DNA of 64,000 bases from Gammaproteobacteria bacterium HGW-Gammaproteobacteria-13 (GTDB lineage: Bacteria > Pseudomonadota > Gammaproteobacteria > Pseudomonadales > Pseudomonadaceae): NCBI GenBank assembly GCA_002840155.1, contig PGZH01000001.1:62001-126000 (forward strand), read 5' to 3'. Below, one piece after another: positions 43,560 through 54,250 of the stretch. The stretch's first letter is position 1. Every line of letters begins with the position of its first letter. The notes below the pieces were generated by a model. It worked only from the letters and a program-made list of their open reading frames with translations, was not told the DNA's origin and searched no databases. A program made the translations under genes and the position numbers.

Positions 43560-45458
43560 ATGCACAACCCAGCAAGCCGCCACGCCCAGCAGGTGCTGAC
43601 CGTGGCCCAAGGGCGCGGACAACTCGCCGGCCCGGCTGCCGATTCCTCGGTGGCGCGCTCCTGGCTGCGCTGCCTGCAGCAACACCACCTCGACCCGGCG
43701 CAGAGCATGCCGCCGGCGGTGATCGAGCACGCGCACATGCTTGAGCGGCGCGAGCAGCTGCGACAGGTGCTGGAGATTTCCAGTAACGAGATGAACAGCT
43801 TGCACCGCCAGTTAGCCGGCAGCGGTCACGCGGTGCTGCTGACCGATGCTCGCGGGGTGATCCTCAACTGCGTCACCGAGCAGGCGGAAAAACGTACCTT
43901 CGAGCAGGCCGGCCTGTGGCTGGGTGCCGACTGGAGCGAAGCCTGCGAAGGCACCAACGGCATCGGCACCTGCCTGGTCGAGCGCCAGCCGCTGACCATC
44001 CACCAGAATGAACATTTTCGCAGCCGGCATACCGGCCTGACCTGCTCGGCCAGTCCGGTGTTCGACCCGCATGGAGAGTTGCTGGCGGTGCTGGATGTGT
44101 CCTCGGCGCGGCATGACGTATCGCGGCAGAGCCAGTTTCACACCATGGCCCTGGTCAACCTGTCGGCCAAGGCCATCGAAGGCTGCCATTTCCTGCGCAG
44201 CTATGAAGGTGAGTGGCTGCTGCGTTTCCACGCCCAGGCCGAATATATCGGCCAGTTCAGCGAAGGCCTGCTGGCCTTCGATGGCGACGGCCGGGTCAGC
44301 GCGGTCAATCAGAGCGCGATCAACCTGCTGGGCCTGTCGCGTCGACAGCTGCTCGGGCGCACATTGATCGAGGTATTTGATTGCCGCCTGGATGACCTGC
44401 TCGGCCGCGCTTCGGCGCAGCCCAGCGCCAGTTGGCCGCTGTATACCCAGCGTGGCCAGCTGCTGTTCGCCATGCTGCGCGGCCAGCCTCGACGCAGTGC
44501 TCAGGCACTGTCTGCTGCGAGCTTGGCAACGCCGGGGTTGTGTCTGGCTGACCCTGGTTTGCAGAGTGATTTCCGCCGTGCGCTGCGGGTGTATGAGCGT
44601 GATGTGCCGCTGCTGATTGGCGGCGAAACCGGCACCGGCAAGGAGGCCTTTGCCAAGGCCCTGCATCAGGTCAGTTCGCGGGGCGGCAAGCCGTTTGTTG
44701 CGCTGAACTGCGCGGCAATTCCCGAGAGCCTGATCGAGAGCGAGTTGTTCGGTTATCGCGGCGGCAGCTTTACCGGCGCGCGCAAGGAAGGCATGCGCGG
44801 CAAGCTGCAACAGGCCGATGGCGGTACGCTGTTTCTCGATGAGATCGGCGATATGCCACTGGCGCTGCAAACTCGTCTGCTGCGGGTGCTGGAAGAGCGC
44901 CGGGTTGAACCAATTGGCGGTGAAGCCCAGGCCATTGATGTGCGGGTGATCAGCGCCAGCCACCGCGACCTCACCCAGCGGGTGGCCAGCGGCGATTTTC
45001 GCCAGGACCTGTTCTATCGCCTCAATGGCCTGGTGATCGATCTGCCGCCGCTGCGTGAGCGCAGCGACAAGCTGGCGCTGCTGGATTTCCTGCTGGCCGA
45101 AGAGGCGCGTGGACAACTCGTGCGGCTTGATGATGCGGCCCGCGACGCGCTGCTCGCTTACCCCTGGCCGGGCAATGTGCGCCAGCTGCGCAATGTGCTG
45201 CGAACCCTCTGCGCGCTGTGCGAAAACGGCGTGATCAGCTACGCCGAACTGCCCGCCGAGATTCGCCATGCCCGTCCTGCGCAGGCCCTGCTGCCGGCGG
45301 CCAAACCCGACCAGTTGGGCGACGCCGAACGCCAGGCGCTGCTCGCGGTCCTGGAGGCGCAGCACTGGCAGATGAGCCGCAGCGCCGAACAGCTCGGCAT
45401 CAGCCGCAACACCCTGTATCGCAAGCTGCGCAAACACGGGGTTGTCAGGCCCGGCTAG
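43560..45458 (+). CDS. eatR: sigma-54-dependent activator EatR (AcoR-like)
   Basis: 632 aa. N-terminal GAF-type sensor (about 50-200, EGTNGIGTCLVERQPLTIHQ), PAS-like region (about 220-330, LAFDGDGRVSAVNQSAINLL), AAA+ domain with Walker A GETGTGKE and Walker B GGTLFLDEIGD, and a C-terminal Fis-type HTH (MSRSAEQLGISRNTLYRKLR). The sigma-54 contact loop reads GSFTGA, not GAFTGA. ATG 43560 has GGAGA upstream; the frame is open from 43470. It is divergent from the ethanolamine operon and should activate it in response to ethanolamine or acetaldehyde. Homologue of the AcoR-like regulator I recall as PA4021. Confidence 0.92.
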   Translation: MHNPASRHAQQVLTVAQGRGQLAGPAADSSVARSWLRCLQQHHLDPAQSMPPAVIEHAHMLERREQLRQVLEISSNEMNSLHRQLAGSGHAVLLTDARGVILNCVTEQAEKRTFEQAGLWLGADWSEACEGTNGIGTCLVERQPLTIHQNEHFRSRHTGLTCSASPVFDPHGELLAVLDVSSARHDVSRQSQFHTMALVNLSAKAIEGCHFLRSYEGEWLLRFHAQAEYIGQFSEGLLAFDGDGRVSAVNQSAINLLGLSRRQLLGRTLIEVFDCRLDDLLGRASAQPSASWPLYTQRGQLLFAMLRGQPRRSAQALSAASLATPGLCLADPGLQSDFRRALRVYERDVPLLIGGETGTGKEAFAKALHQVSSRGGKPFVALNCAAIPESLIESELFGYRGGSFTGARKEGMRGKLQQADGGTLFLDEIGDMPLALQTRLLRVLEERRVEPIGGEAQAIDVRVISASHRDLTQRVASGDFRQDLFYRLNGLVIDLPPLRERSDKLALLDFLLAEEARGQLVRLDDAARDALLAYPWPGNVRQLRNVLRTLCALCENGVISYAELPAEIRHARPAQALLPAAKPDQLGDAERQALLAVLEAQHWQMSRSAEQLGISRNTLYRKLRKHGVVRPG

Positions 45459-45472
45459 AGCTTTTTTCCAGG

Positions 45473-45511
45473 CCCGTGCAGTCCTGCAAGCCGCTCGCAG
45501 GACTGCACGGG
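45473..45511. terminator. long hairpin between convergent eatR and second dehydrogenase gene
   Basis: CCCGTGCAGTCCTGC (45473-45487) and GCAGGACTGCACGGG (45497-45511) form a perfect 15-bp stem with a 9-base loop. There is no U-tract on the exit side of either strand, so it is a probable but non-classical bidirectional terminator. Confidence 0.65.
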
Positions 45512-45535
45512 TACATGCCGAGCTGGCGAACACGT

Positions 45536-47056
<1,521 letters not shown>

Positions 47057-47116
47057 GATGCTGACCTCTTTTATTAGGGGTAGCCGGCACGCGCGGGCGC
47101 TTGCCGGCTGAGGTTG

Positions 47117-47944
47117 TCAGACGCCTTGTGGTGTTTCCCCGCGTTTCAGGCGGGCATTGATGTCGTCGATCACCGCGGGCAGCTCGTTGATGGTGTCGAT
47201 CAGGTAGTGCGGGCGTGAGCCCTCGAACAGTTGGGCGATGCGCACGCGCTCTTTGGCCAGTTGCTCGGCCGGCAGATCCTTGAATTGCGCGTAGGTCAGG
47301 CCCAGGGCGTTGCCCGAACAGGTCAGCGCCACCGTCCACATACCGGCGCTGCGTCCTTCCAGAATGCCTGGAGTGGTGTCATCGACCTTGACGCAGGCCG
47401 CCACGTCGCTGATGCCGAGGGCAATCACGTTGGCCAGGGCCTGAGCCGGATGCGGGCGGCCGTTGGGTACTTCGTCGGTGGCGACCACATGGTCGGCGAC
47501 GTAGCCGTTGCGCTCGGCCAGTTGCACCACTTTTTCCATTACCACTGCCGGGTAGCCGGAGCAGGAGCCGATCTTCAGGCCCTGGTTGCGCAGGCCGGTG
47601 ATGGTGTCGAGCGCGCCGGGGATCAGTGCCGAATGCTCAGCGATCTTGGCGATCTGCAATGGCATAAAGCGCTCATAGATGGCCGTTACGTCGTCATCAC
47701 TGGGCAGGCGGCCGAAGGCAGCGCGGTAGCGTTCGGCAATTTCCGGCACGTTGCATAGGGTGCGGATGTGGTCCCACTTGCCCATGCCCATTGGCCCGCG
47801 TGCCTCGGCCAGGGTTACGGGGACGGCGAACTCGGCGAAGGCCTCGACGAAGATCTGCGTCGGCGCGAAGGAGCCGAAGTCGACCACGGTGCCGGCCCAG
47901 TCGAGGATGATTGCTTGCAGCTGCTTAGGTTGTTGATAGTTCAT
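47117..47944 (-). CDS. phnX: phosphonoacetaldehyde hydrolase (phosphonatase)
   Basis: 275 aa HAD-superfamily enzyme that cleaves the C-P bond of phosphonoacetaldehyde to acetaldehyde and phosphate. Nucleophile Asp in [12 protein letters not shown], the Schiff-base lysine in [14 protein letters not shown], motif II GSCSGYP, and the metal-binding motif [18 protein letters not shown] is 7 bases before ATG 47944; the frame is open to 48184 but the longer start overlaps the transporter gene. Confidence 0.95.
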   Translation of the reverse strand: MNYQQPKQLQAIILDWAGTVVDFGSFAPTQIFVEAFAEFAVPVTLAEARGPMGMGKWDHIRTLCNVPEIAERYRAAFGRLPSDDDVTAIYERFMPLQIAKIAEHSALIPGALDTITGLRNQGLKIGSCSGYPAVVMEKVVQLAERNGYVADHVVATDEVPNGRPHPAQALANVIALGISDVAACVKVDDTTPGILEGRSAGMWTVALTCSGNALGLTYAQFKDLPAEQLAKERVRIAQLFEGSRPHYLIDTINELPAVIDDINARLKRGETPQGV

Positions 47945-47976
47945 GTCGTGACTCCTGGATGGATTAAGCGGAAAGG

Positions 47977-49326
47977 TCAGGCCCGCAAGCTTGCGTTGCT
48001 GGCGGCGCTGTTGGGGTTCAGTGGGTTGCTGGGGTGTTGCGCTAGCTGGTTCGGGCGGCTGTTCCAGTACGGCAGCATCATCACGGTGGCGATCAGGGCC
48101 GTGCCGGTGAACAGCAGAAACACGCTTTCGGTATCGAAGTAGCCGGGCAGCAGGCCGCCGAGGATCGCGCCGATTGAGCCGCAACCGTTGACGAAGCCGG
48201 CGGCGGTACCGGCGGTACCCTGGCCGTAGTCGATGGCGGCGGAACCGCTGATCATCGAGTCCGGTCCGTAGAGGCTCAGGCCCATCATGAACAGCAGGCC
48301 GACCACGGCCAGTACGCTGCCGCTCTGCATCGCCGGGACGAACAGCGCCAGGCAGACCGCCAGGACCAATAGGCTGACCACGCAGGCCGGGAAACGCCGT
48401 GCGCCGAACAGCTTGTCCGACATCAGGCCGAGCAGTACTGGGCCAATCAGGCCGGCGACTTCAAAGGAGGTAGGGACGATGGCCGAGGCCACCTTGCCGA
48501 TCTCCGGCATGCGCTCGTAGACCATTACCGGACCCCAGAACAGGATCGCGTAACGCGCCGGCTTGAGCAGGAAGTAAGCCAGGCCGAGTACCAGTACGGT
48601 GCGGTTCTTCAGGATGGTTTTTAGGCAGCTAGCGAAGCTGGCATGGCGGCCGTTGCCATCGAGATTTGCCGCTTCTGCGGCTTCCACCGGAGGCAGTCCC
48701 ACATCCTGCGGCGTGTTGCGCTGCAGCAGAAAGAACAGCACGGCCACTGCGCCGACCACGATGGCGCTGGAGAAAAATGCCGCGCGCCAATCACCATAGA
48801 CCTGATAGGCCCACCAGCCAGCGAAGGGCGAGGCCACCAGGCCGCCGAAGGCGTAGCAACTGCTCCACAAGCCGAGCACCCGGCCGCGTTCGCCGGTGGC
48901 GAAGAAACTGCCGAGGTTCTTGCACAATCCTGACCAGCCAGTGGACTGCGCGAGGCCCTGGATCACCATGCAGGTGGCAAAGATGGGTAGGGTGGCGAAG
49001 CTACCCATGATCAGCGCCACCACGGCTGAGATCAGCAGACCGCCGAGCACCACCACGCGCGGGCCAAAGCGGTCGGCGAGGATGCCCCAGGTGAACTGGC
49101 CGACGGCATAGGCCCCTAGATAGAGCGCATCTAGGTTGGCCATGGTGGCCTTTTCCAGCTGGAAGTCGGGGTCATCGGCGATGCCCAGCTTGGCCACCGA
49201 AAAGGCCTTGCGGGTGAAATAGAAGGCGGCGTAGGCCAGCCAGGTGATGGCGAATATCTGCAGGCGCCACCGCTGTATGGGATTGCTGCCGAGGTTTAAC
49301 AGGGAAAAGCCATATGTCTGATTCAC
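47977..49326 (-). CDS. MFS transporter, OPA/GlpT-like, probable 2-aminoethylphosphonate permease
   Basis: 449 aa with 12 TM segments and the GlpT/UhpT-type opening ([33 protein letters not shown]). The start is GTG at 49326 with AGAGGT upstream, the same leader as the second dehydrogenase. The position between phnW and phnX and the organophosphate-antiporter family point to uptake of 2-aminoethylphosphonate. The family assignment is seen; the substrate is inferred from context. Confidence 0.85.
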   Translation of the reverse strand: MNQTYGFSLLNLGSNPIQRWRLQIFAITWLAYAAFYFTRKAFSVAKLGIADDPDFQLEKATMANLDALYLGAYAVGQFTWGILADRFGPRVVVLGGLLISAVVALIMGSFATLPIFATCMVIQGLAQSTGWSGLCKNLGSFFATGERGRVLGLWSSCYAFGGLVASPFAGWWAYQVYGDWRAAFFSSAIVVGAVAVLFFLLQRNTPQDVGLPPVEAAEAANLDGNGRHASFASCLKTILKNRTVLVLGLAYFLLKPARYAILFWGPVMVYERMPEIGKVASAIVPTSFEVAGLIGPVLLGLMSDKLFGARRFPACVVSLLVLAVCLALFVPAMQSGSVLAVVGLLFMMGLSLYGPDSMISGSAAIDYGQGTAGTAAGFVNGCGSIGAILGGLLPGYFDTESVFLLFTGTALIATVMMLPYWNSRPNQLAQHPSNPLNPNSAASNASLRA

Positions 49327-49462
49327 GGTGCTGACCTCTGAGTTGAATGTGCTGGCAGTTCAAGGAACGGCTGCTTTTGTTGTTGTAAAAGCACTTCTGG
49401 CGCCGTCTTGGCGGACGGTCTGGATCAGATCAAACGAGGCCCGGGACATGGCGTCCTGCCGG

Positions 49463-49489
49463 GTTGCCCTGCCTGATAGGGCGGGCAAC
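49463..49489. terminator. hairpin between phnW and the transporter gene
   Basis: GTTGCCCTGCC (49463-49473) pairs with GGGCGGGCAAC (49479-49489), with one G-U pair, around TGATA. It lies about 60-85 bp after the phnW stop on the minus strand and may attenuate read-through into the transporter gene or protect the phnW message 3' end. Confidence 0.5.
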
Positions 49490-49546
49490 AGCCGGTCTCG
49501 TACTGCAGGTCTGCACCCATGGCCGTGCCGGCCTGGGCGCTGTGGT

Positions 49547-50716
49547 TCAGTTCGCCGGGCGGCAGTCGTCGACGCCCATCACCGCCAGTGCGTCGGCGAT
49601 GGCACGCAACAGCTGGCCGACGATGCGTTCGTCGATCTGGCCGATGCAGCCGATGCGGAAGCTTTCGGCAATGGTCAACTTGCCGGGGTAGATGACGAAC
49701 TGGCGGGCCTTGAGCTCGCTGTAGAAACGCTTGAACTCAAAGTTCGGGTGGGTTGGGCTGAAGAAGGTGGTGATGATCGGCGACAGCCAGCGGTCTTCCA
49801 GCAGGGTCTGAAAGCCCATGGCGCGCATGCCGGCGACCAGGGTGTCGCGATTTTTCGTGTAGCGCGCCTGGCGTCCGGCTACGCCCCCTTCCTCGGCGTG
49901 CTGCTCGAGCGCCTTGCGGAAGGCCACCACGCTGTGGGTCGGCGGGGTGAAGCGCCATTGCCCAGTGCGCTCCATGTATTGCCACTGCTCCAGCAGGTCC
50001 AGGCTCAGTGAATGGGCGCGGCCCTTGGACTGTTCCAGCAGTGCACGGCGAATGATCACAAAGCCGAAGCCGGGGATGCCTTCAATGCACTTGTTGGCAG
50101 AGGAAACCATGACGTCGAAGGGGATCTTGTCCACAGTCAGCGGCACTGCGCCGAAGGAGCTCATGGCATCGACGATCAGATTCTTGCCGTGGGCTTTGAC
50201 CACGTCGGCGATCTCGCGCAGCGGGTTGAGAATGCCTGAGCTGGTTTCGCAGTGAACCAGGAATACGTCGGTTACATCCGGATGGCGCTCCAGCAGCTCG
50301 GCAACTTCTTCCGGTTGCGGTGGCAGGTAGTCACCTTTGTCCAGGGCGATGTAGTCGCGGCCGAGGTAGTCGAGAATCTGCGTGGCGCGCTTGCCGTAGG
50401 CACCGTTCATCAGCACCAGGGCTTTACCGTCGCGGGCGATGGCGGTGGCCAGTGCCGCCTCGACGGCGAAGGTACCGCTGCCTTGCAGGGGCACGCAGGC
50501 GTAGCTGTCGTCATGCACGCCGGCCATTTGCAGCAGGCCTTGGCGAATATCCGCGGTGACCCGGTTGAAGTCGGTGTCCCACGAACCCCAGTCGCGCAGC
50601 ATGGCCTGCTTGGTGGCCAGCGACGTGGTCAGCGGGCCAGGGGTCAGCAGATAGGGCTCACCCAGTGCGGGGGCGGTAAGGGCTGGGCGGGCGTTGATGA
50701 ATTCGGCTTTGCTCAT
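49547..50716 (-). CDS. phnW: 2-aminoethylphosphonate-pyruvate transaminase
   Basis: 389 aa PLP enzyme, fold type I, converting 2-aminoethylphosphonate and pyruvate to phosphonoacetaldehyde and alanine. The PLP lysine is in [15 protein letters not shown]; the N-terminal [20 protein letters not shown] and [15 protein letters not shown] are characteristic of PhnW. First gene of the operon, divergent from a LysR gene across a 129-bp AT-rich gap. Confidence 0.95.
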   Translation of the reverse strand: MSKAEFINARPALTAPALGEPYLLTPGPLTTSLATKQAMLRDWGSWDTDFNRVTADIRQGLLQMAGVHDDSYACVPLQGSGTFAVEAALATAIARDGKALVLMNGAYGKRATQILDYLGRDYIALDKGDYLPPQPEEVAELLERHPDVTDVFLVHCETSSGILNPLREIADVVKAHGKNLIVDAMSSFGAVPLTVDKIPFDVMVSSANKCIEGIPGFGFVIIRRALLEQSKGRAHSLSLDLLEQWQYMERTGQWRFTPPTHSVVAFRKALEQHAEEGGVAGRQARYTKNRDTLVAGMRAMGFQTLLEDRWLSPIITTFFSPTHPNFEFKRFYSELKARQFVIYPGKLTIAESFRIGCIGQIDERIVGQLLRAIADALAVMGVDDCRPAN

Positions 50717-50845
50717 GATCGTCTCCAGTGTGTGCGGTGGCAGCGATGCGCCGCTCTGGAGTCGATAAAAACAACTTGCAGTAAATAAATAAAATCGATT
50801 TATAGTATTTTTAAAATAAGCTGAACTTATTTATTGAGGTGTCTG
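50717..50845. promoter_or_regulatory. AT-rich divergent promoter region of phnW and the LysR gene
   Basis: The stretch 50770-50833 is far richer in A and T than the surroundings. The dyad AATAAG-CTGAA-CTTATT is at 50815-50831, just before the LysR start. It probably overlaps the LysR promoter and is a candidate autoregulatory site. Confidence 0.5.
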
Positions 50846-51721
50846 ATGGCGGTTTCCAACGCTCAATTGCGGGCCTTTCACGCGGTGGCGCAGCAGGGCA
50901 GTTTCACTCGCGCCGCCGAGCGTTTGTGCCTTAGCCAGCCGGCGGTTTCCGACCAGGTGCGCAAGCTCGAGGAGCAATTCGGGGTGTTGTTGTTCCATCG
51001 CACCAAGCGTTCGGTGCAGCTCACCGAACTGGGGGAGCAGCTGCTCGGTATTACCCAGCGGTTGTATGCGGTGGCCGCTGAGGCCCAGGAGCTGCTCTCC
51101 AGTTCGCGTGCCCTGCAGAGCGGCAGTCTGACCCTGGCGGTCGATTCGCCGGTGCATGTGCTGCCGTTTATTGCCGCGTTCAATGCGCGTTACCCAGGCA
51201 TTCGCTTCAATCTGGTGACCGGCAACACCGATGAGGCACTGGCCAGGCTGTTTGCCTATCAGGCGGATTTCGCTGTGCTTGGCCGCCCGGTGACGGATGA
51301 AAACCTGCTCAGCCATGTACTGAGCAGTGCGCCACTGGTGGCCTTCGTTGGCCTCGAACACCCCTGGGCGGGGCGCGAATCGATTGTCCTGGCGGATCTC
51401 GATGACACACCGCTGGTGCTGCGTGAGCGCGGCTCGATGACCCGGCAGATGATTGAGGATGAGCTGCGCCGCGAAGGGTTGCGCGTGCGCTCGGCGCTTG
51501 AGGTTGAAGGGCGTGAAGCGGTGTTCGAGATGGTCGCGGCCGGTCTGGGCGTGGGTATCGTTTCGGCGGCGGAATTTGGTTCCAGTCGCGCCATGCGGGC
51601 GTTGCCGATTCTCGATTGTCAGCAGCGCATGACCGAAACCCTGGTGTGCCGGCGTGACCAGGGCTCGCGGCGGATTATCGCGACTTTTCTTGAGGTTGTG
51701 CGGTCGAACAGTGGCGGCTGA
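50846..51721 (+). CDS. LysR-family regulator of the phosphonate cluster
   Basis: 291 aa. HTH in QQGSFTRAAERLCLSQPAVSDQ, LHRTKRSVQL-type wing (LLFHRTKRSVQLTELGEQLL), and the effector-binding domain from about 90 (SGSLTLAVDSPVHVLPFI). GAGGTG precedes the ATG at 50846. The frame opens at 50834 with a TTG that overlaps this ribosome-binding site. The divergent position next to phnW and the co-location with the phn operon suggest that it activates AEP catabolism. Confidence 0.9.
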   Translation: MAVSNAQLRAFHAVAQQGSFTRAAERLCLSQPAVSDQVRKLEEQFGVLLFHRTKRSVQLTELGEQLLGITQRLYAVAAEAQELLSSSRALQSGSLTLAVDSPVHVLPFIAAFNARYPGIRFNLVTGNTDEALARLFAYQADFAVLGRPVTDENLLSHVLSSAPLVAFVGLEHPWAGRESIVLADLDDTPLVLRERGSMTRQMIEDELRREGLRVRSALEVEGREAVFEMVAAGLGVGIVSAAEFGSSRAMRALPILDCQQRMTETLVCRRDQGSRRIIATFLEVVRSNSGG

Positions 51722-51822
51722 CCAGCGTGCCACCGCGCCCGCCTATAGGGCGCTGTGCTAATCTGCGGCCAGTTTTTATCCCGCCTTATTCACCGGCTCT
51801 GACGACGCCTGCAAGGTAAATC

Positions 51823-53172
51823 ATGCATATCCATATTCTCGGCATCTGCGGCACTTTTATGGGCTCGCTGGCCGTGCTGGCCAAGGAACTCGGCCACCGC
51901 GTGACCGGCTCCGACGCCAACGTTTACCCGCCCATGAGCACCCAGTTGGAGGCTCAAGGCATCGAACTGACCCAAGGCTATGACGCTGCCCAGCTCGACC
52001 CCGCGCCGGATCTGGTGGTGGTCGGCAATGCCCTGTCGCGCGGCAATCCGGCGGTGGAATATGTGCTGAATAAGGGCCTGCCCTATGTCAGCGGCCCGCA
52101 GTGGCTGGCTGACCATGTGCTGCAGGGCCGTTGGGTCATGGCTGTGGCCGGCACCCACGGTAAAACCAGCAGTTCGAGCATGCTGGCCTGGGTGCTGGAG
52201 CATGCCGGCATGAGCCCGGGCTTTCTGATTGGCGGCGTGCCGCAGAACTTCGGGATTTCCGCACGTTTGGGCGGCACGCCGTTCTTTGTGGTGGAGGCCG
52301 ACGAGTACGACAGCGCCTTCTTCGACAAGCGCAGCAAGTTTGTTCACTACCGCCCGCGCACCGCGATCTTGAACAATCTTGAATTTGATCACGCAGATAT
52401 CTTCCCGGATCTGGCAGCTATCGAGCGGCAATTCCACCATCTGGTGCGCACCATTCCGGGCGAGGGCCTGATCATTCATCCGACCACCGAACCTGCGCTC
52501 AAACGGGTAATCGAGATGGGCTGCTGGACCCCAGTGCAAACCACTGGCGAAGGCGGTCAGTGGCAGGCGCGCCTGCTTAGCACCGACGGCTCGCGTTTCG
52601 AGGTGAGTTTCGACGGCAAGCTTGCTGGCACCGTGGATTGGCAACTGACCGGCCAGCACAACGTGGCCAACGCCCTGGCGGTGCTGGCGGCGGCGCGGCA
52701 TGTTGGAGTGGTACCGGAGCTGGGCATCGCCGCGCTGTGCAGCTTTATCAACGCCAAGCGGCGTATGGAAAAGGTTGCCGAAGTGAATGGCGTGACCATC
52801 TTCGATGACTTCGCCCACCACCCGACGGCGATTGCTACCACCCTCGATGGCCTGCGCAAGCGCATCGGCGATGCCAAACTGATCGCCATTGTCGAGCCGC
52901 GCTCCAACTCGATGAAGCTCGGCGCCCACCGCGATGGCCTGCCCGAATCCGTGGGGCAGGCTGATTCGGTGTACTGGTACGCACCGCCGAATCTCGGTTG
53001 GGACCTGGCCGGCACCGTGGCTACGTCGACTGTGCCGACTCAGGTCTGCGATTCTCTGGAAGCGATTATCGCCGGGGTCAAGGCCGAAGCCGCGCCGGGT
53101 ACTCAGATAGTGGTGATGAGCAACGGCGGTTTTGGCGGTTTGCATGGCAAGCTGGCTGCGGCCCTTTTATAG
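51823..53172 (+). CDS. mpl: UDP-N-acetylmuramate tripeptide ligase Mpl
   Basis: 449 aa murein recycling enzyme that joins the recycled L-Ala-gamma-D-Glu-meso-DAP tripeptide to UDP-MurNAc. N-terminal Rossmann motif HILGICGTFMGSLAVLAKEL, P-loop GTHGKTSSS, and EFDHADIFPDL and DDFAHHPTAI in the central and C-terminal domains, all Mpl/Mur-ligase features. Full family length. Confidence 0.96.
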   Translation: MHIHILGICGTFMGSLAVLAKELGHRVTGSDANVYPPMSTQLEAQGIELTQGYDAAQLDPAPDLVVVGNALSRGNPAVEYVLNKGLPYVSGPQWLADHVLQGRWVMAVAGTHGKTSSSSMLAWVLEHAGMSPGFLIGGVPQNFGISARLGGTPFFVVEADEYDSAFFDKRSKFVHYRPRTAILNNLEFDHADIFPDLAAIERQFHHLVRTIPGEGLIIHPTTEPALKRVIEMGCWTPVQTTGEGGQWQARLLSTDGSRFEVSFDGKLAGTVDWQLTGQHNVANALAVLAAARHVGVVPELGIAALCSFINAKRRMEKVAEVNGVTIFDDFAHHPTAIATTLDGLRKRIGDAKLIAIVEPRSNSMKLGAHRDGLPESVGQADSVYWYAPPNLGWDLAGTVATSTVPTQVCDSLEAIIAGVKAEAAPGTQIVVMSNGGFGGLHGKLAAALL

Positions 53173-53180
53173 AGAGCCAA

Positions 53181-53319
53181 AATTCGCGCTCAAAGCGTCG
53201 CGAGCGCAGATTAGGCAAGGCGAAAGCCTGCGAGGAAGCGGAGTTTACTGTTGTAAATGAGCATTCCGAGCAGGCTTTCAACGCAGCATAAGCAAGCGCA
53301 GCAGCTTTGAGAGTGAATT
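53181..53319. repeat. palindromic MITE-like element, family 1 copy before ubiX
   Basis: Ends are inverted repeats AATTCGCGCTCAAAGC and, on the other strand, AATTCACTCTCAAAGC (14 of 16 match). The core contains GCGAGGAAGCGGAGTTTACT followed by GTTGTAAATGAGCATTCC, closely related to the element at 39747-39888 read on the opposite strand. The right end lies one base before the ubiX ATG, so the GAGAG that serves as ubiX ribosome-binding site is part of the repeat. Confidence 0.8.
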
Positions 53320-53320
53320 T

Positions 53321-53953
53321 ATGAGCGGTCCTGAACGTATTACTTTGGCCATGACCGGCGCTTCCGGCGCTCAGTACGGCCTGCGCCTGCTCGACTGCCT
53401 GGTGCAGGAAGAGCGCGAGGTGCACTTTCTGATTTCCAAGGCCGCACAGCTGGTAATGGCCACCGAAACGGATGTCAGCCTGCCGAGCAAACCCCAGGCG
53501 ATGCAGGCGTTCTTGAGCGAGTACACCGGCGCCGCGCCGGGGCAGATTCGCGTGTACGGCAAGGAAGACTGGATGGCCCCGGTGGCCTCCGGCTCCGGCG
53601 CACCCTCGGCGATGGTGGTGGTGCCGTGCAGCACCGGTACCCTGTCGGCCATCGCCACCGGGGCCTGCAATAACCTGATCGAGCGCGCCGCCGACGTGGC
53701 GCTCAAGGAGCGCCGTCAGCTAATTCTGGTGCCACGTGAGGCGCCGTTTTCCAGTATTCATCTGGAGAACATGCTCAAGCTGTCGAATCTTGGGGCGACC
53801 ATCCTGCCGGCCGCGCCGGGCTTCTATCACCAGCCGCAGACCATCGATGACCTGATCGACTTCGTCGTGGCGCGCATCCTCAACTGCCTGAATATCCCCC
53901 AGGACATGCTGCCACGCTGGGGCGAGCACCATCAGATCACTCCGGATGAATAA
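53321..53953 (+). CDS. ubiX: flavin prenyltransferase UbiX
   Basis: 210 aa. Makes prenylated FMN, the cofactor of UbiD-type decarboxylases in ubiquinone synthesis. [17 protein letters not shown] at the start, [20 protein letters not shown] and the C-terminal [15 protein letters not shown] are the classical UbiX/Pad1 motifs. The next gene overlaps by 8 bp. The ribosome-binding site appears to come from the repeat element directly upstream. Confidence 0.96.
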   Translation: MSGPERITLAMTGASGAQYGLRLLDCLVQEEREVHFLISKAAQLVMATETDVSLPSKPQAMQAFLSEYTGAAPGQIRVYGKEDWMAPVASGSGAPSAMVVVPCSTGTLSAIATGACNNLIERAADVALKERRQLILVPREAPFSSIHLENMLKLSNLGATILPAAPGFYHQPQTIDDLIDFVVARILNCLNIPQDMLPRWGEHHQITPDE

Positions 53954-54245
53954 GCCTCTGGCCCGCGCGGCCGTTTGCCTGGTGTTGGGCCTGACACTCA
54001 GCGGCTGCGCCACCGTACGCACCCTGGATGCCGCCAAGCCAGGCGCGCCGGTGGTATATGCCGGCACGCGGCTGAACCTGTATACGCTGCAGGGCGGTTG
54101 CTGCGCTAATGAGCGCTTCGGCGCCGAGGCGCCGGCTTACCCGGCCGCCGATCTGCCGGTTAGCGCGCTGCTGGATACCCTGTTGCTGCCACTGTCCCTG
54201 GCCACCGCCATCGGCCTTAATCTGGGCGTTAGCGGCGGGTTGTAA
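53946..54245 (+). CDS. YceK/YidQ-family (DUF1375) lipoprotein
   Basis: 99 aa. Lipobox LSGC after LVLGLT, then [17 protein letters not shown], a GGCC motif and the [20 protein letters not shown] helix typical of the YceK family. Function unknown, outer-membrane lipoprotein. It starts within the last codons of ubiX (8-bp overlap), so it is translationally coupled. Confidence 0.88.
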   Translation: MNKPLARAAVCLVLGLTLSGCATVRTLDAAKPGAPVVYAGTRLNLYTLQGGCCANERFGAEAPAYPAADLPVSALLDTLLLPLSLATAIGLNLGVSGGL

Positions 54246-54250
54246 GGGCG

